Origin: Pseudomonas gozinkensis
Lineage (GTDB): Bacteria; Pseudomonadota; Gammaproteobacteria; Pseudomonadales; Pseudomonadaceae
Length of the DNA: 64,000 nucleotides
Assembly (NCBI RefSeq): GCF_014863585.1
Contig: NZ_CP062253.1
Span: 3,622,501-3,686,500, forward strand
Reading direction: 5' to 3'
In this document: positions 56,487 to 64,000 of the stretch, piece by piece
Position numbering within the stretch: position 1 is the stretch's first letter
How the letters are laid out: each line of letters starts with the position of its first letter
The notes under the pieces: model-generated
The model's database searches: none
What the model was told of the DNA's origin: nothing
Seen by the model: only the letters and a program-made list of their open reading frames with translations
Made by a program: the position numbers and the translations under genes

Positions 56487-59120
56487 TCAGCGGCTGAGGG
56501 CCCGGGCTAGAAACGGCGCAGTCCGGCTCTTCTTGCTCGCCGCCACCTTCTGCGGCGTACCGGCCACGACGATCCTGCCGCCCTGATCCCCCGCGCCCGG
56601 ACCCATGTCGATCACCCAGTCGCTCTGCGCCACCACGCGCATTTCATGCTCGACCACGATCACCGTGTGCCCGGCCGTCACCAGCGTATCCAGTTGCGCC
56701 AGCAAGCGGTCGACGTCGCGCGGGTGAAGGCCGGTGGTCGGTTCATCCAGCACATACAACGTCGCGCCGCGCTGATTGCGTTGCAGTTCGGTGGCCAGTT
56801 TGATCCGCTGGGCTTCGCCGCCGGACAATTCGGTTGCCGGTTGCCCGAGACGCAGGTAACCGAGACCGATGTCGCGCAGCACCTCCAGCGAACGGCGGAT
56901 CCCCGGTTGCTCGGCAAACACCGCCACCGCTTCGTCCACCGTCAGTTGCAGCACCTGCGCGATGCTCAAGCCCTGCCAGAGGATGGCCAGGGTCTCGGGG
57001 TTGTAACGCGCGCCATGGCAGGTCGGGCACGGCGCATAAACGCTGGGCATGAACAGCAACTCGACACTGACAAATCCCTCGCCCTCGCAAGTCGGGCAGC
57101 GACCCTTGGCGACGTTGAAGGAAAACTGCCCGGCGTCGTAACCCGCCGTTTTCGCCTCGGAGGTTGCGGCGAACAATTTGCGCACGTTATCGAACAGCCC
57201 TGTGTAAGTCGCCAGATTCGAACGCGGGGTGCGGCCGATGGGTTTCTGATCGACCTGCACCAGACGCTTGATCGATTCCAGCCCGGCACTGACCTGGCCG
57301 GTGCTGGCGAGCGGAGTGTCATCCTCCAGATTGAGTTCTTCCGGCTCGGCATCACTGACGCTGCGCCCGAGCTGCGCGCCGACCAGTTCCAGGAGTGCCT
57401 GACTGACAAGGCTCGATTTGCCCGAACCGGAAACCCCGGTGACCGAGGTGAAACAGCCCAGGGGAAATTCGGCGCTGAGGTTATCGAGATTGTTGCGGGT
57501 GACGCCGTCGAGCTTCAGCCAGCCCGACGGTTTACGTGCGGCGCGGGTCGGCCGTTGCTGTTCGGCGAACAAATAGGCACGGGTCTGCGAGTGCTCGATC
57601 GCCGCCAGCCCCGGCGGCGGGCCGCTGTAGAGAATCTGCCCGCCCTTTTCGCCTGCTGCCGGGCCGACGTCGATCAGCCAGTCGGCCCGGCGCATGGTGT
57701 CCAGATCGTGTTCGACCACAAACACGCTGTTGCCGTCAGCCTTGAGGCGCTGCAAGGCCTCGAACAGTGCCTCGCCGTCAGCCGGGTGCAGGCCGGCAGA
57801 GGGTTCGTCGAGCACGTAGATCACGCCGAACAATTGCGAGCCCAGTTGGGTAGCCAGCCGCAGGCGTTGCAACTCGCCGGACGACAGGGTCGGCGTACTG
57901 CGCTCCAGTGCCAGATAACCGAGGCCGAGATCGGTCAGGGTGCTGACCCGGTCCAGCAAGTCCTCGGCAATGCGCTGCGCGGCCAGGCGTTTTTCCAGCG
58001 ACAGGTTCGGCGTATGGCGAACGTCCGGCGCGTTGGCGTGGCCGCTGGCGCCGTGGGCCACGCGCTGCTGTCGGGCTTCGCGGGTCTGGCGGTGGGTCAG
58101 GGTTTCACCGGTTTCATCGGGGTGTTCCAGCCAGCTCGCGTCCGCCACCGGTTTCAAGACCTCGGCGACTTGCAGCAGCGGCATCCGCGACAATTCGCCG
58201 ATGTCATGCCCGGCAAACGTCACCGACAGCGCCTCGCGCTTGAGCCGCTTGCCATCGCACAGCGGGCACAGGCTGCCGATCATGAATTGCGACACGCGCT
58301 TCTTCATCAGCGCACTTTGCGAATGGGTGAAGGTGTGCAGGATATAGCGTCGGGCGCCAGTGAACGTGCCTTGATAACTCGGCTCCATGTTGCGCTTGAG
58401 GGCGACGCGGGTTTCTTCCGGCGTCAGCCCGGCGTACACCGGAACGGTCGGCGTTTCTTCGGTGAAGAGGATCCAGTCACGCTGTTTTTTCGGCAGCTTG
58501 CGCCACGGGATATCGACGTCGATGCCCATGGTCACCAGAATGTCGCGCAGGTTCTGCCCCTGCCAGGCCAGCGGCCAGGACGCCACGGCGCGCTGGCGGA
58601 TGGTCAGGTCCGGATCGGGCACCATCAACGCTTCGGTAACCTCGTAAACCCGGCCCAGTCCATGGCATTGCGGGCAGGCGCCTTGCGGCGTGTTCGGTGA
58701 AAAATCCTCGGCATACAGCATCGGTTGACCCGGCGGGTAACTGCCGGCGCGCGAGTACAGCATGCGGATCAGACTCGACAGCGTCGTCACGCTGCCCACC
58801 GATGAGCGCGTGCTCGGCGTGCCGCGCTGTTGCTGCAGGGCCACGGCCGGCGGCAAGCCTTCGATGGAATCGACATCCGGTACGCCAACCTGATCGATCA
58901 GCCGCCGCGCATAGGGCGCCACCGATTCGAAGTAGCGCCGCTGGGCTTCGGCATACAGCGTTGAAAACGCCAGCGACGACTTTCCCGAACCCGACACGCC
59001 GGTGAACACCACCAGCGCATCACGGGGGATATCGACATCAACGTTCTTCAGGTTGTGTTCGCGGGCGCCACGCACACGAACCATGCCAGCGGCGGAATTT
59101 GAGCTGCGCTTGGAGGTCAT
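56487..59120 (-). CDS. UvrA-like ATPase, class II (UvrA2)
   Basis: This 877-aa tandem ABC ATPase is of the excinuclease UvrA family. The N-terminal half has [10 protein letters not shown], and [10 protein letters not shown] zinc ligands. A second zinc module (CPTCEGEG ... CPTCHGARY) and signatures LSSGELQRL and LSGGEAQRI are also present. The ~120-residue UvrB-binding domain that canonical UvrA has between RSTVGT and the first zinc block is missing: [17 protein letters not shown] leads almost directly to GACPQCHG. This marks class II UvrA, linked to antibiotic or DNA-damage tolerance in some species. The ATG at 59120 ([12 protein letters not shown]) is chosen; a long upstream frame is not UvrA-like. 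Confidence 0.92.
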   Translation of the reverse strand: MTSKRSSNSAAGMVRVRGAREHNLKNVDVDIPRDALVVFTGVSGSGKSSLAFSTLYAEAQRRYFESVAPYARRLIDQVGVPDVDSIEGLPPAVALQQQRGTPSTRSSVGSVTTLSSLIRMLYSRAGSYPPGQPMLYAEDFSPNTPQGACPQCHGLGRVYEVTEALMVPDPDLTIRQRAVASWPLAWQGQNLRDILVTMGIDVDIPWRKLPKKQRDWILFTEETPTVPVYAGLTPEETRVALKRNMEPSYQGTFTGARRYILHTFTHSQSALMKKRVSQFMIGSLCPLCDGKRLKREALSVTFAGHDIGELSRMPLLQVAEVLKPVADASWLEHPDETGETLTHRQTREARQQRVAHGASGHANAPDVRHTPNLSLEKRLAAQRIAEDLLDRVSTLTDLGLGYLALERSTPTLSSGELQRLRLATQLGSQLFGVIYVLDEPSAGLHPADGEALFEALQRLKADGNSVFVVEHDLDTMRRADWLIDVGPAAGEKGGQILYSGPPPGLAAIEHSQTRAYLFAEQQRPTRAARKPSGWLKLDGVTRNNLDNLSAEFPLGCFTSVTGVSGSGKSSLVSQALLELVGAQLGRSVSDAEPEELNLEDDTPLASTGQVSAGLESIKRLVQVDQKPIGRTPRSNLATYTGLFDNVRKLFAATSEAKTAGYDAGQFSFNVAKGRCPTCEGEGFVSVELLFMPSVYAPCPTCHGARYNPETLAILWQGLSIAQVLQLTVDEAVAVFAEQPGIRRSLEVLRDIGLGYLRLGQPATELSGGEAQRIKLATELQRNQRGATLYVLDEPTTGLHPRDVDRLLAQLDTLVTAGHTVIVVEHEMRVVAQSDWVIDMGPGAGDQGGRIVVAGTPQKVAASKKSRTAPFLARALSR

Positions 59121-59149
59121 TGGCCAGCCTTGGTCAGGGGATTCGAAGC

Positions 59150-61261
59150 TCAGGCACTGAGCACGGAGCGGATCATCTGCAGCAATGCTTCGGGGCCGTA
59201 AGGCTTGCCGAGCAAATGAGTGTCGGGGCTGAGCTGGTGGTTGCGCGAGATGATGTCGCGGGTGTGGCCGGAGGTGAACAGCACCGCCACCGGCGGTATT
59301 TGCACCTTGGCCCACGCCGCCAGATCGGAGCTCTTGATCAGGCCGGGCATGACCACGTCAGTGAAGATCAGGTCAACCCGGGCGCCTTCCATCAACATCT
59401 GCATGGCCGCGTCGCCATTGCCGGCGATCAGCACGCGGTAGCCTTCTTCGCGCAACAGCTCGACCGCCGAAGTGCGCACCGCTTCGTTGTCCTCGACCAC
59501 CAGGATCGTCTCGTGGCCGCCCGTGAGGGGTTTCTCCACGCTGGGCGCCGCCTGCCCCACCGCTCGCAGGCTGCGCGGGAAGTACAACTGCACCCGAGTG
59601 CCCTCACCCACCTGGCTGTCGATCTCGACATGCCCGCCGCTCTGTTTGACGAAGCCGAACACCATGCTCAAACCGAGGCCGGTGCCCTGGCCGTCGGCCT
59701 TGGTGGTGAAGAACGGTTCGAACACCTGCTCGAGCATGTGCGGGGCAATGCCGACGCCACTGTCACTGACCGAGACCCGGACAAAGTCCCCCGGCACGAT
59801 GCCCTTGCCCGAACAGAACGCCCGATCCAGTGAGAGGTTGGAAGCGCCGAGCACAATGGTGCCCTCGCCCTTCATGGCATCCCGCGCATTGATCGCCAGA
59901 TTGAGAATGGCGTTTTCCAGTTGATTACGGTCGACGTTGATGTGCCACGGTTCCTGCGGCAATTGCACGTCGATCTGAATGGTTTCGCCCAGCGCCCGTT
60001 GCAGCAACTCACCGACGCCTTCGAAGATCTGCCGGGGATTGCACACGGCCGGCGACAGCGGCTGGCGACGGGCAAACGCGAGCAGTTGCGAGGACAGCTT
60101 GGCGCCACGCTCCACCGCCGCCAGCGAGGCGTTGACCCGACGCTGGACGTTGGCGTTGTTGGGCTCGTGCCGTGCCAGCAGGTGCAGGTTGCCAGCGATC
60201 ACTTGTAGCAGGTTGTTGAAGTCATGGGCCACACCACCCGTGAGGCCGCCGATGGCTTCGAGTTTCTGCGACTGGCGCAATTGCTCTTCGGCACTGAGGC
60301 GCGCCTCGACCTCATCGGCGACACGCTGTTCGAGGTTGCGGGTGAACTTGAGCAAGGACTCTTCGGCCGCCTTGCGCTCGTGAATGTCGATCAGCACGCC
60401 GGGGAAACGGAACGGCTGGCCCTGCTCGTCGAACTCGCAGCCACCGCTGGCCAGCACCCACAGGAAGCTGCCATCGGCGCGGATCACGCGGTATTCGGCG
60501 TTGTACGGCTCGCCGGTACGGACCGAGTTCTCGACACATTCCTGCACCCAGCTGCGGTCATCGGGATGAATGTGCGCCTCGGCAATGTGCTGCGGCAGGT
60601 TGGTCAGGTCCTGATCCGGCGGAAAGGAAAACGTGCGGGCGAATCGCTCGTCGGCGGACAGCACGTTGTTTCTTACATCCCACACGAAAGACCCGAGCAA
60701 CGCCCCGGCATTCAGCGCCAGGCGCACCCGCTCGTTGTCGGCGCGGTAGGCGTCTTCGGCGGCCTGACGCAGGCGTTCGGACAGCACCAGTTCGGTGGTT
60801 TCCACCACCATCGCCATCACGCCCGCGGGCACCCCGGCATCGTTGGCCACCGGGCTGTAATACAAATCGAGCCAGACGTCCTCGGGCACGCCATCGCGCA
60901 ACAGCACCAGCACCTTGTTGCGATATTCCAGAGTGCCACCCGCCAGACAGGTGTCCACCACATGCCGGTTGAACTCGGCGACCTCCGGCCAGCCCAGCTC
61001 CACCGGTGAGCCGAGCAGGTACGGATGCCGCCCGCCAGCGAACCGTGAATAGGCGTCGTTGTAGATCATGTAACCGGAGTGCCCCCAGAGCATGACCATC
61101 GGCAACGGCGAGGCCAGCATCAGTTGGACCGTGCTGCACAGGCTGGCCGGCCAGGTTTCGAGGGGGCCCAGATCCGTACCGCTCCAGTCGAACGCACGGA
61201 TTCGCCCGGCCATCTCGCCTTGCCAGCCATCACACCCATGGCTATCGGTTAAAAACTGCAT
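59150..61261 (-). CDS. Hybrid histidine kinase (PAS-PAS-HisKA-HATPase-REC)
   Basis: This 703-aa cytoplasmic sensor kinase has two PAS-like domains (about residues 20-175 and 190-330, the second ending [16 protein letters not shown]), a short coiled coil, HisKA with [14 protein letters not shown], HATPase ([25 protein letters not shown]) and a C-terminal receiver ([10 protein letters not shown]). The ATG at 61261 ([13 protein letters not shown]) is preferred over a TTG at 61312. It is transcribed on the same strand as uvrA2 with 29 bp between. Similar PAS kinases often sense light or redox state, but no LOV Cys motif is visible. Confidence 0.9.
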   Translation of the reverse strand: MQFLTDSHGCDGWQGEMAGRIRAFDWSGTDLGPLETWPASLCSTVQLMLASPLPMVMLWGHSGYMIYNDAYSRFAGGRHPYLLGSPVELGWPEVAEFNRHVVDTCLAGGTLEYRNKVLVLLRDGVPEDVWLDLYYSPVANDAGVPAGVMAMVVETTELVLSERLRQAAEDAYRADNERVRLALNAGALLGSFVWDVRNNVLSADERFARTFSFPPDQDLTNLPQHIAEAHIHPDDRSWVQECVENSVRTGEPYNAEYRVIRADGSFLWVLASGGCEFDEQGQPFRFPGVLIDIHERKAAEESLLKFTRNLEQRVADEVEARLSAEEQLRQSQKLEAIGGLTGGVAHDFNNLLQVIAGNLHLLARHEPNNANVQRRVNASLAAVERGAKLSSQLLAFARRQPLSPAVCNPRQIFEGVGELLQRALGETIQIDVQLPQEPWHINVDRNQLENAILNLAINARDAMKGEGTIVLGASNLSLDRAFCSGKGIVPGDFVRVSVSDSGVGIAPHMLEQVFEPFFTTKADGQGTGLGLSMVFGFVKQSGGHVEIDSQVGEGTRVQLYFPRSLRAVGQAAPSVEKPLTGGHETILVVEDNEAVRTSAVELLREEGYRVLIAGNGDAAMQMLMEGARVDLIFTDVVMPGLIKSSDLAAWAKVQIPPVAVLFTSGHTRDIISRNHQLSPDTHLLGKPYGPEALLQMIRSVLSA

Positions 61262-61393
61262 CGGCTGCTTCAACGCCTTGTGGTGAGTCCAGTTCAATCG
61301 CTGCGCGATCAAGCACCGCGCCCGTCTGTTTCGAGCGCATCAGGCAGCGATGGTTTCATTAGAGGTATAGCCGATTTCAGTGGCCGCCAACGC

Positions 61394-62083
61394 TCAGACT
61401 TCGATCAGGTGTTTGAGCGGATGGTAGCCGGTCTTGAGCTTCGCAGCGACGTCGAGAATCGCCTTCTGGATGCCGTCCAGGTGTATGCAGGTCAGCTCGA
61501 TTGCCGCGCTCTGATTGCCGGCCTCGATGTACTCGATCAGGCGCAGGTGCTCATCGTCGCGGCAGGCTTCGTGGCTGTCGTCGTCCAGCGCGGCGGCGTA
61601 CAGCGAGGCGCGGGAAATCAGCTTCTGGAACCAGTCGAGCAACACCGGGTTGTTCAGGCTGCGGGCCAGCTTGATGTGGAACTCGCCGAGCAAATGGATC
61701 AGCCGTTCATGATCACCGGCCGCGTGGGCTTCGTCTTCCAGCAGCAGGTGATCGCGCAGGTCCTGCATCGCGGCGGAGTCCTTGCGCCGGCACAGTTCGG
61801 TGACGATACCGATCTCGATCAGGCGCCGGGTTTCGAACAACGAACGGATCTCTTCATCGCTGGGCAGCGACACCGACGCACCTTTATTGGGCTCGGTGGT
61901 AACCAGACCATCGGCCTCCAGTTGTTTGAGCGCAGCACGAACCGACGTGCGGCTGACATTGAACAATTCCGCCAGCGACGCCTCGCCCAGTTTCATGCCC
62001 GGACGCAGCGAACGCTTGCTGATCGCCTCGTAAACCCCTTGGTAGACGCGGTCGACCGTGGTTTCCGTTTTCTTCTCGGTCAT
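61394..62083 (-). CDS. GntR/FadR-family regulator with FCD domain
   Basis: This 229-aa regulator has an N-terminal GntR winged helix (VYEAISKRSLRPGMKLGEAS, then LFNVSRTSVRAALKQLEADGLV) and a C-terminal FCD ligand-binding domain with metal-ligand positions (EFHIKLARSLNNP, then ASLYAAALDDDSHEACRDDEH). It is divergent from a polyamine-type ABC transporter and is likely its regulator. A 12-bp ATTGCATACAAT operator-like site lies in the shared intergenic region. Confidence 0.92.
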   Translation of the reverse strand: MTEKKTETTVDRVYQGVYEAISKRSLRPGMKLGEASLAELFNVSRTSVRAALKQLEADGLVTTEPNKGASVSLPSDEEIRSLFETRRLIEIGIVTELCRRKDSAAMQDLRDHLLLEDEAHAAGDHERLIHLLGEFHIKLARSLNNPVLLDWFQKLISRASLYAAALDDDSHEACRDDEHLRLIEYIEAGNQSAAIELTCIHLDGIQKAILDVAAKLKTGYHPLKHLIEV

Positions 62084-62191
62084 TCAAAAGCTCCTTCAAT
62101 GCTGGCAACGCTGCCTGACGAAAGACTCAGTCAGGGAAATGGGGGGTTGCGCCAGCAGATTAATCCGGGTATTTCTAAATTGCATTCAGAT

Positions 62192-62203
62192 ATTGCATAC
62201 AAT
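62192..62203. promoter_or_regulatory. Candidate GntR/FCD operator
   Basis: ATTGCATACAAT is a near-palindrome of the type bound by FCD-class GntR regulators (TTGTATACAAT-like). A half-site, TTGCATTCAGAT, lies 12 bp upstream. It is 21 bp before the ABC ATPase start. Assignment rests on position and motif only. Confidence 0.6.
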
Positions 62204-62223
62204 AATTAGAGGATTGCACCATT

Positions 62224-63309
62224 ATGGGTCAACCAATAGCCATTGAAGTGCGTAACGTATCCAAGCGGTATTCTGATGATCCTGGCCTGGCACCAGCCCT
62301 CGACAACGTGTCGGTGCACATCGCCGACAACGAATTCTTCACCCTCCTCGGCCCCTCGGGCTGCGGCAAGACCACCCTGCTGCGCACCATCGCCGGTTTT
62401 GAACACGTCAGCGACGGCGAGATCCGTCTGGCGGGCGAAACGGTCAATCACCTGCCGCCGTTCAAGCGTCGGGTCAACACAGTGTTCCAGAGTTACGCGC
62501 TGTTTCCGCACATGAGTGTCGCGCAGAATATCGCCTTCGGCCTCGAGATGCAGGGTCTTGATCGCAAGACGATTCCCGGACGGGTCGATGAAATGCTCGC
62601 GCTGGTGCAGATGGAGCATCTGGCCGGGCGCAAACCGGCGGAATTATCCGGTGGCCAGCAACAGCGTGTCGCTCTGGCCCGGGCCCTGGCGCCGAAGCCG
62701 AAAGTGCTGTTGCTCGACGAACCGCTGTCGGCGCTGGACCTGAAGCTGCGCAAGGAAATGCAGGTCGAACTCAAGCGTGTGCAGCAGGAAGCCGGGATCA
62801 CTTTCATCTTCGTCACCCACGATCAGGAAGAAGCCCTGACCCTGTCCGACCGGATTGCGGTGATGTCCGCCGGCAAGGTCCTGCAGATCGGCACCCCGAC
62901 CGACATCTATGAACGTCCGCAGCACCGGTTCGTCGCCCAGTTCATCGGCGACATCAACTTCCTCCCCGGCCAGCTCAAGCGCGGCGAGCACAACGAAAAC
63001 ATCTTCGTGCCCAACGGCATGCCGGTGGAAATCCCCTGCCCGCCACAGGGCGTCCAGGGCAGCAGCGTGCAGCTGGCGTTTCGTCCCGAGCGTTCGCAAC
63101 TGGTCGCGGCGGACCAGCCGCATCATCTGCGCGGGGTGATCGAAGCGGTGCTGTACGTCGGCACCGCGACCCTGTACCAGTGCCGCTTGAACAACGACAT
63201 CAAAGTCATGCTGCGCGAGAACAACGAAGGCCTGAATCGTGGTCGTGCGGTCGGCGAACGCGTGGCGGTGCACCTGCCGCCCCAGGCCTGCCTGTTGATG
63301 GAGGCCTGA
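62224..63309 (+). CDS. Polyamine-type ABC importer ATPase
   Basis: This 361-aa PotA-like ATPase has Walker A GPSGCGKTT, Q-loop FQSYALFPHM, signature LSGGQQQRVALARAL, Walker B LLLDEPLSALD, H-loop VTHDQEEAL and a C-terminal TOBE domain (VQLAFRPERSQL). Such spermidine/putrescine-type systems import polyamines, amino acids or related compounds; the exact substrate is not known. AGAGGA precedes the ATG by 8-9 nt. It is probably controlled by the divergent GntR regulator; the permease gene starts 1 nt after the stop. Confidence 0.92.
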   Translation: MGQPIAIEVRNVSKRYSDDPGLAPALDNVSVHIADNEFFTLLGPSGCGKTTLLRTIAGFEHVSDGEIRLAGETVNHLPPFKRRVNTVFQSYALFPHMSVAQNIAFGLEMQGLDRKTIPGRVDEMLALVQMEHLAGRKPAELSGGQQQRVALARALAPKPKVLLLDEPLSALDLKLRKEMQVELKRVQQEAGITFIFVTHDQEEALTLSDRIAVMSAGKVLQIGTPTDIYERPQHRFVAQFIGDINFLPGQLKRGEHNENIFVPNGMPVEIPCPPQGVQGSSVQLAFRPERSQLVAADQPHHLRGVIEAVLYVGTATLYQCRLNNDIKVMLRENNEGLNRGRAVGERVAVHLPPQACLLMEA

Positions 63310-63310
63310 G

Positions 63311-64000
63311 ATGAGCGTCAGCAGCACTTCCCCCTCCCTCAACCGCGCGCTGCTGCTCAGCCCGGTGGTGTTGACCCTGCTCGCCCTGATCGCCATTCCG
63401 CTGGGGATCATGGGCTACATCAGCCTGCTGCCGCGCAACACCTACGGCGGCGTCGACTGGCAGGCGCAATGGCAACTGCAGAGTTATGTGCAGCTGTTTT
63501 TCCAGGAAGGTTTCGACGGTGAACTGGAACTGAACTGGGTTTACGCCCAGGCGTTGTTGCGCTCGGTGTTCCAGGCCGGTGGCACCACGGTGTTGTGCTT
63601 CCTGTTCGGGTTTCCGGTGGCGCTGTGGATGTCGAGCCTGACTCCACGCCGACGCAATCTGATGGTATTGCTCATCACCATTCCGTTCTGGACCAACCTG
63701 CTGATCCGCAACTACGCGTGGCTGATCATCCTGCGCGAACAGGGCTGGGTCGCCCAGAGCCTCAACGCACTGTTCCCGAGCGCCGGCGGCATCACCCTGC
63801 TCTACAACGACTTCGCGGTCAGTGTGGGCCTGGTCTACAGCTTCCTGCCGTTCATGATTCTGCCGATCTACTCGACCCTGGAAAAACTCGACTGGCGTCT
63901 GGTGGAAGCCGCCTATGACCTGGGCGCCAACCGCTGGCATGCGCTGCGGCGGATCATCCTGCCGCTGTCGATGCCCGGCGTGATTGCCGGTGCGTTGCTG
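63311..64000 (+). CDS. Polyamine-type ABC importer permease (partial, runs off edge)
   Basis: The first 230 codons of a PotB-like permease are seen. The first membrane helix is LLLSPVVLTLLALIAIPLGIM. After a periplasmic segment the MetI-type core begins (LLRSVFQAGGTTVLCFLFGFPVAL, then IPFWTNLLIRNYAWLIIL), with the EAA-like loop LVEAAYDLGANRWHALRRIILPL near the edge. The ATG is 1 nt after the ATPase stop, so translation is coupled. The 3' end and any second permease or binding protein lie outside the window. Confidence 0.92.
   Translation, partial: MSVSSTSPSLNRALLLSPVVLTLLALIAIPLGIMGYISLLPRNTYGGVDWQAQWQLQSYVQLFFQEGFDGELELNWVYAQALLRSVFQAGGTTVLCFLFGFPVALWMSSLTPRRRNLMVLLITIPFWTNLLIRNYAWLIILREQGWVAQSLNALFPSAGGITLLYNDFAVSVGLVYSFLPFMILPIYSTLEKLDWRLVEAAYDLGANRWHALRRIILPLSMPGVIAGALL

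Overview
The window looks like a chromosomal segment of a Pseudomonas of the fluorescens group. The support is the high GC content, many GTGGGAGCGAGCTTGCTCGCGA-type REP doublets, the GTG starts and ATGA/GTGA gene overlaps, and gene neighbourhoods known from Pseudomonas (nfuA, cti, metH, a DUF2970 gene, then cysI with its DUF934 partner). No rRNA, tRNA, CRISPR array or prophage was seen.

Layout. Positions 1-10131 are cobalamin territory. cobN (running off the left edge) and cobW lie on the minus strand behind one cobalamin riboswitch. cbtB-cbtA-cobE-cobM lie on the plus strand behind a second. Between the two sits a long imperfect palindromic repeat interrupted by a complete IS4-family element with an 11-bp target duplication. 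Positions 10256-22329 are core metabolism: nfuA, an acyltransferase, the periplasmic haem-type fatty acid cis/trans isomerase cti, B12-dependent metH, small membrane proteins, a periplasmic binding protein, and cysI with a DUF934 gene. A 1625-residue toxin-like protein (dermonecrotic-type N-terminus, leucine-rich repeats, NEL-like C-terminus) fills 22374-27251. It is followed by sohB, a histidine phosphatase, an SCP2 protein and the yejABEF peptide importer.

Positions 35537-43,9xx hold two TonB-dependent receptors. One is in a fecI-fecR-fecA-type surface-signalling operon, and a RES/Xre toxin-antitoxin pair sits between the two. Next come an orphan hoxX-like gene with no hydrogenase nearby, a LysR regulator, a hydroxylase-SRPBCC fusion, and an SMP-30/strictosidine-synthase-like protein. 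Positions 50940-56366 are a tightly overlapping six-gene operon: RsbR, RsbS, RsbT, an RsbW/SpoIIE-like phosphatase, a histidine kinase and a hybrid kinase. This is a stressosome core wired to two-component proteins rather than to a sigma-B output. The right end has a class II UvrA, another hybrid sensor kinase, and a GntR/FCD regulator divergent from a spermidine/putrescine-type ABC transporter that runs off the right edge.

The strongest items for follow-up are: the REP doublet translated in frame inside cobN; the stressosome-kinase operon; the NEL-like toxin whose expected catalytic CxD position reads S-A-A; the orphan HoxX; and the IS4 insertion into a large palindromic repeat between two B12-riboswitch operons.
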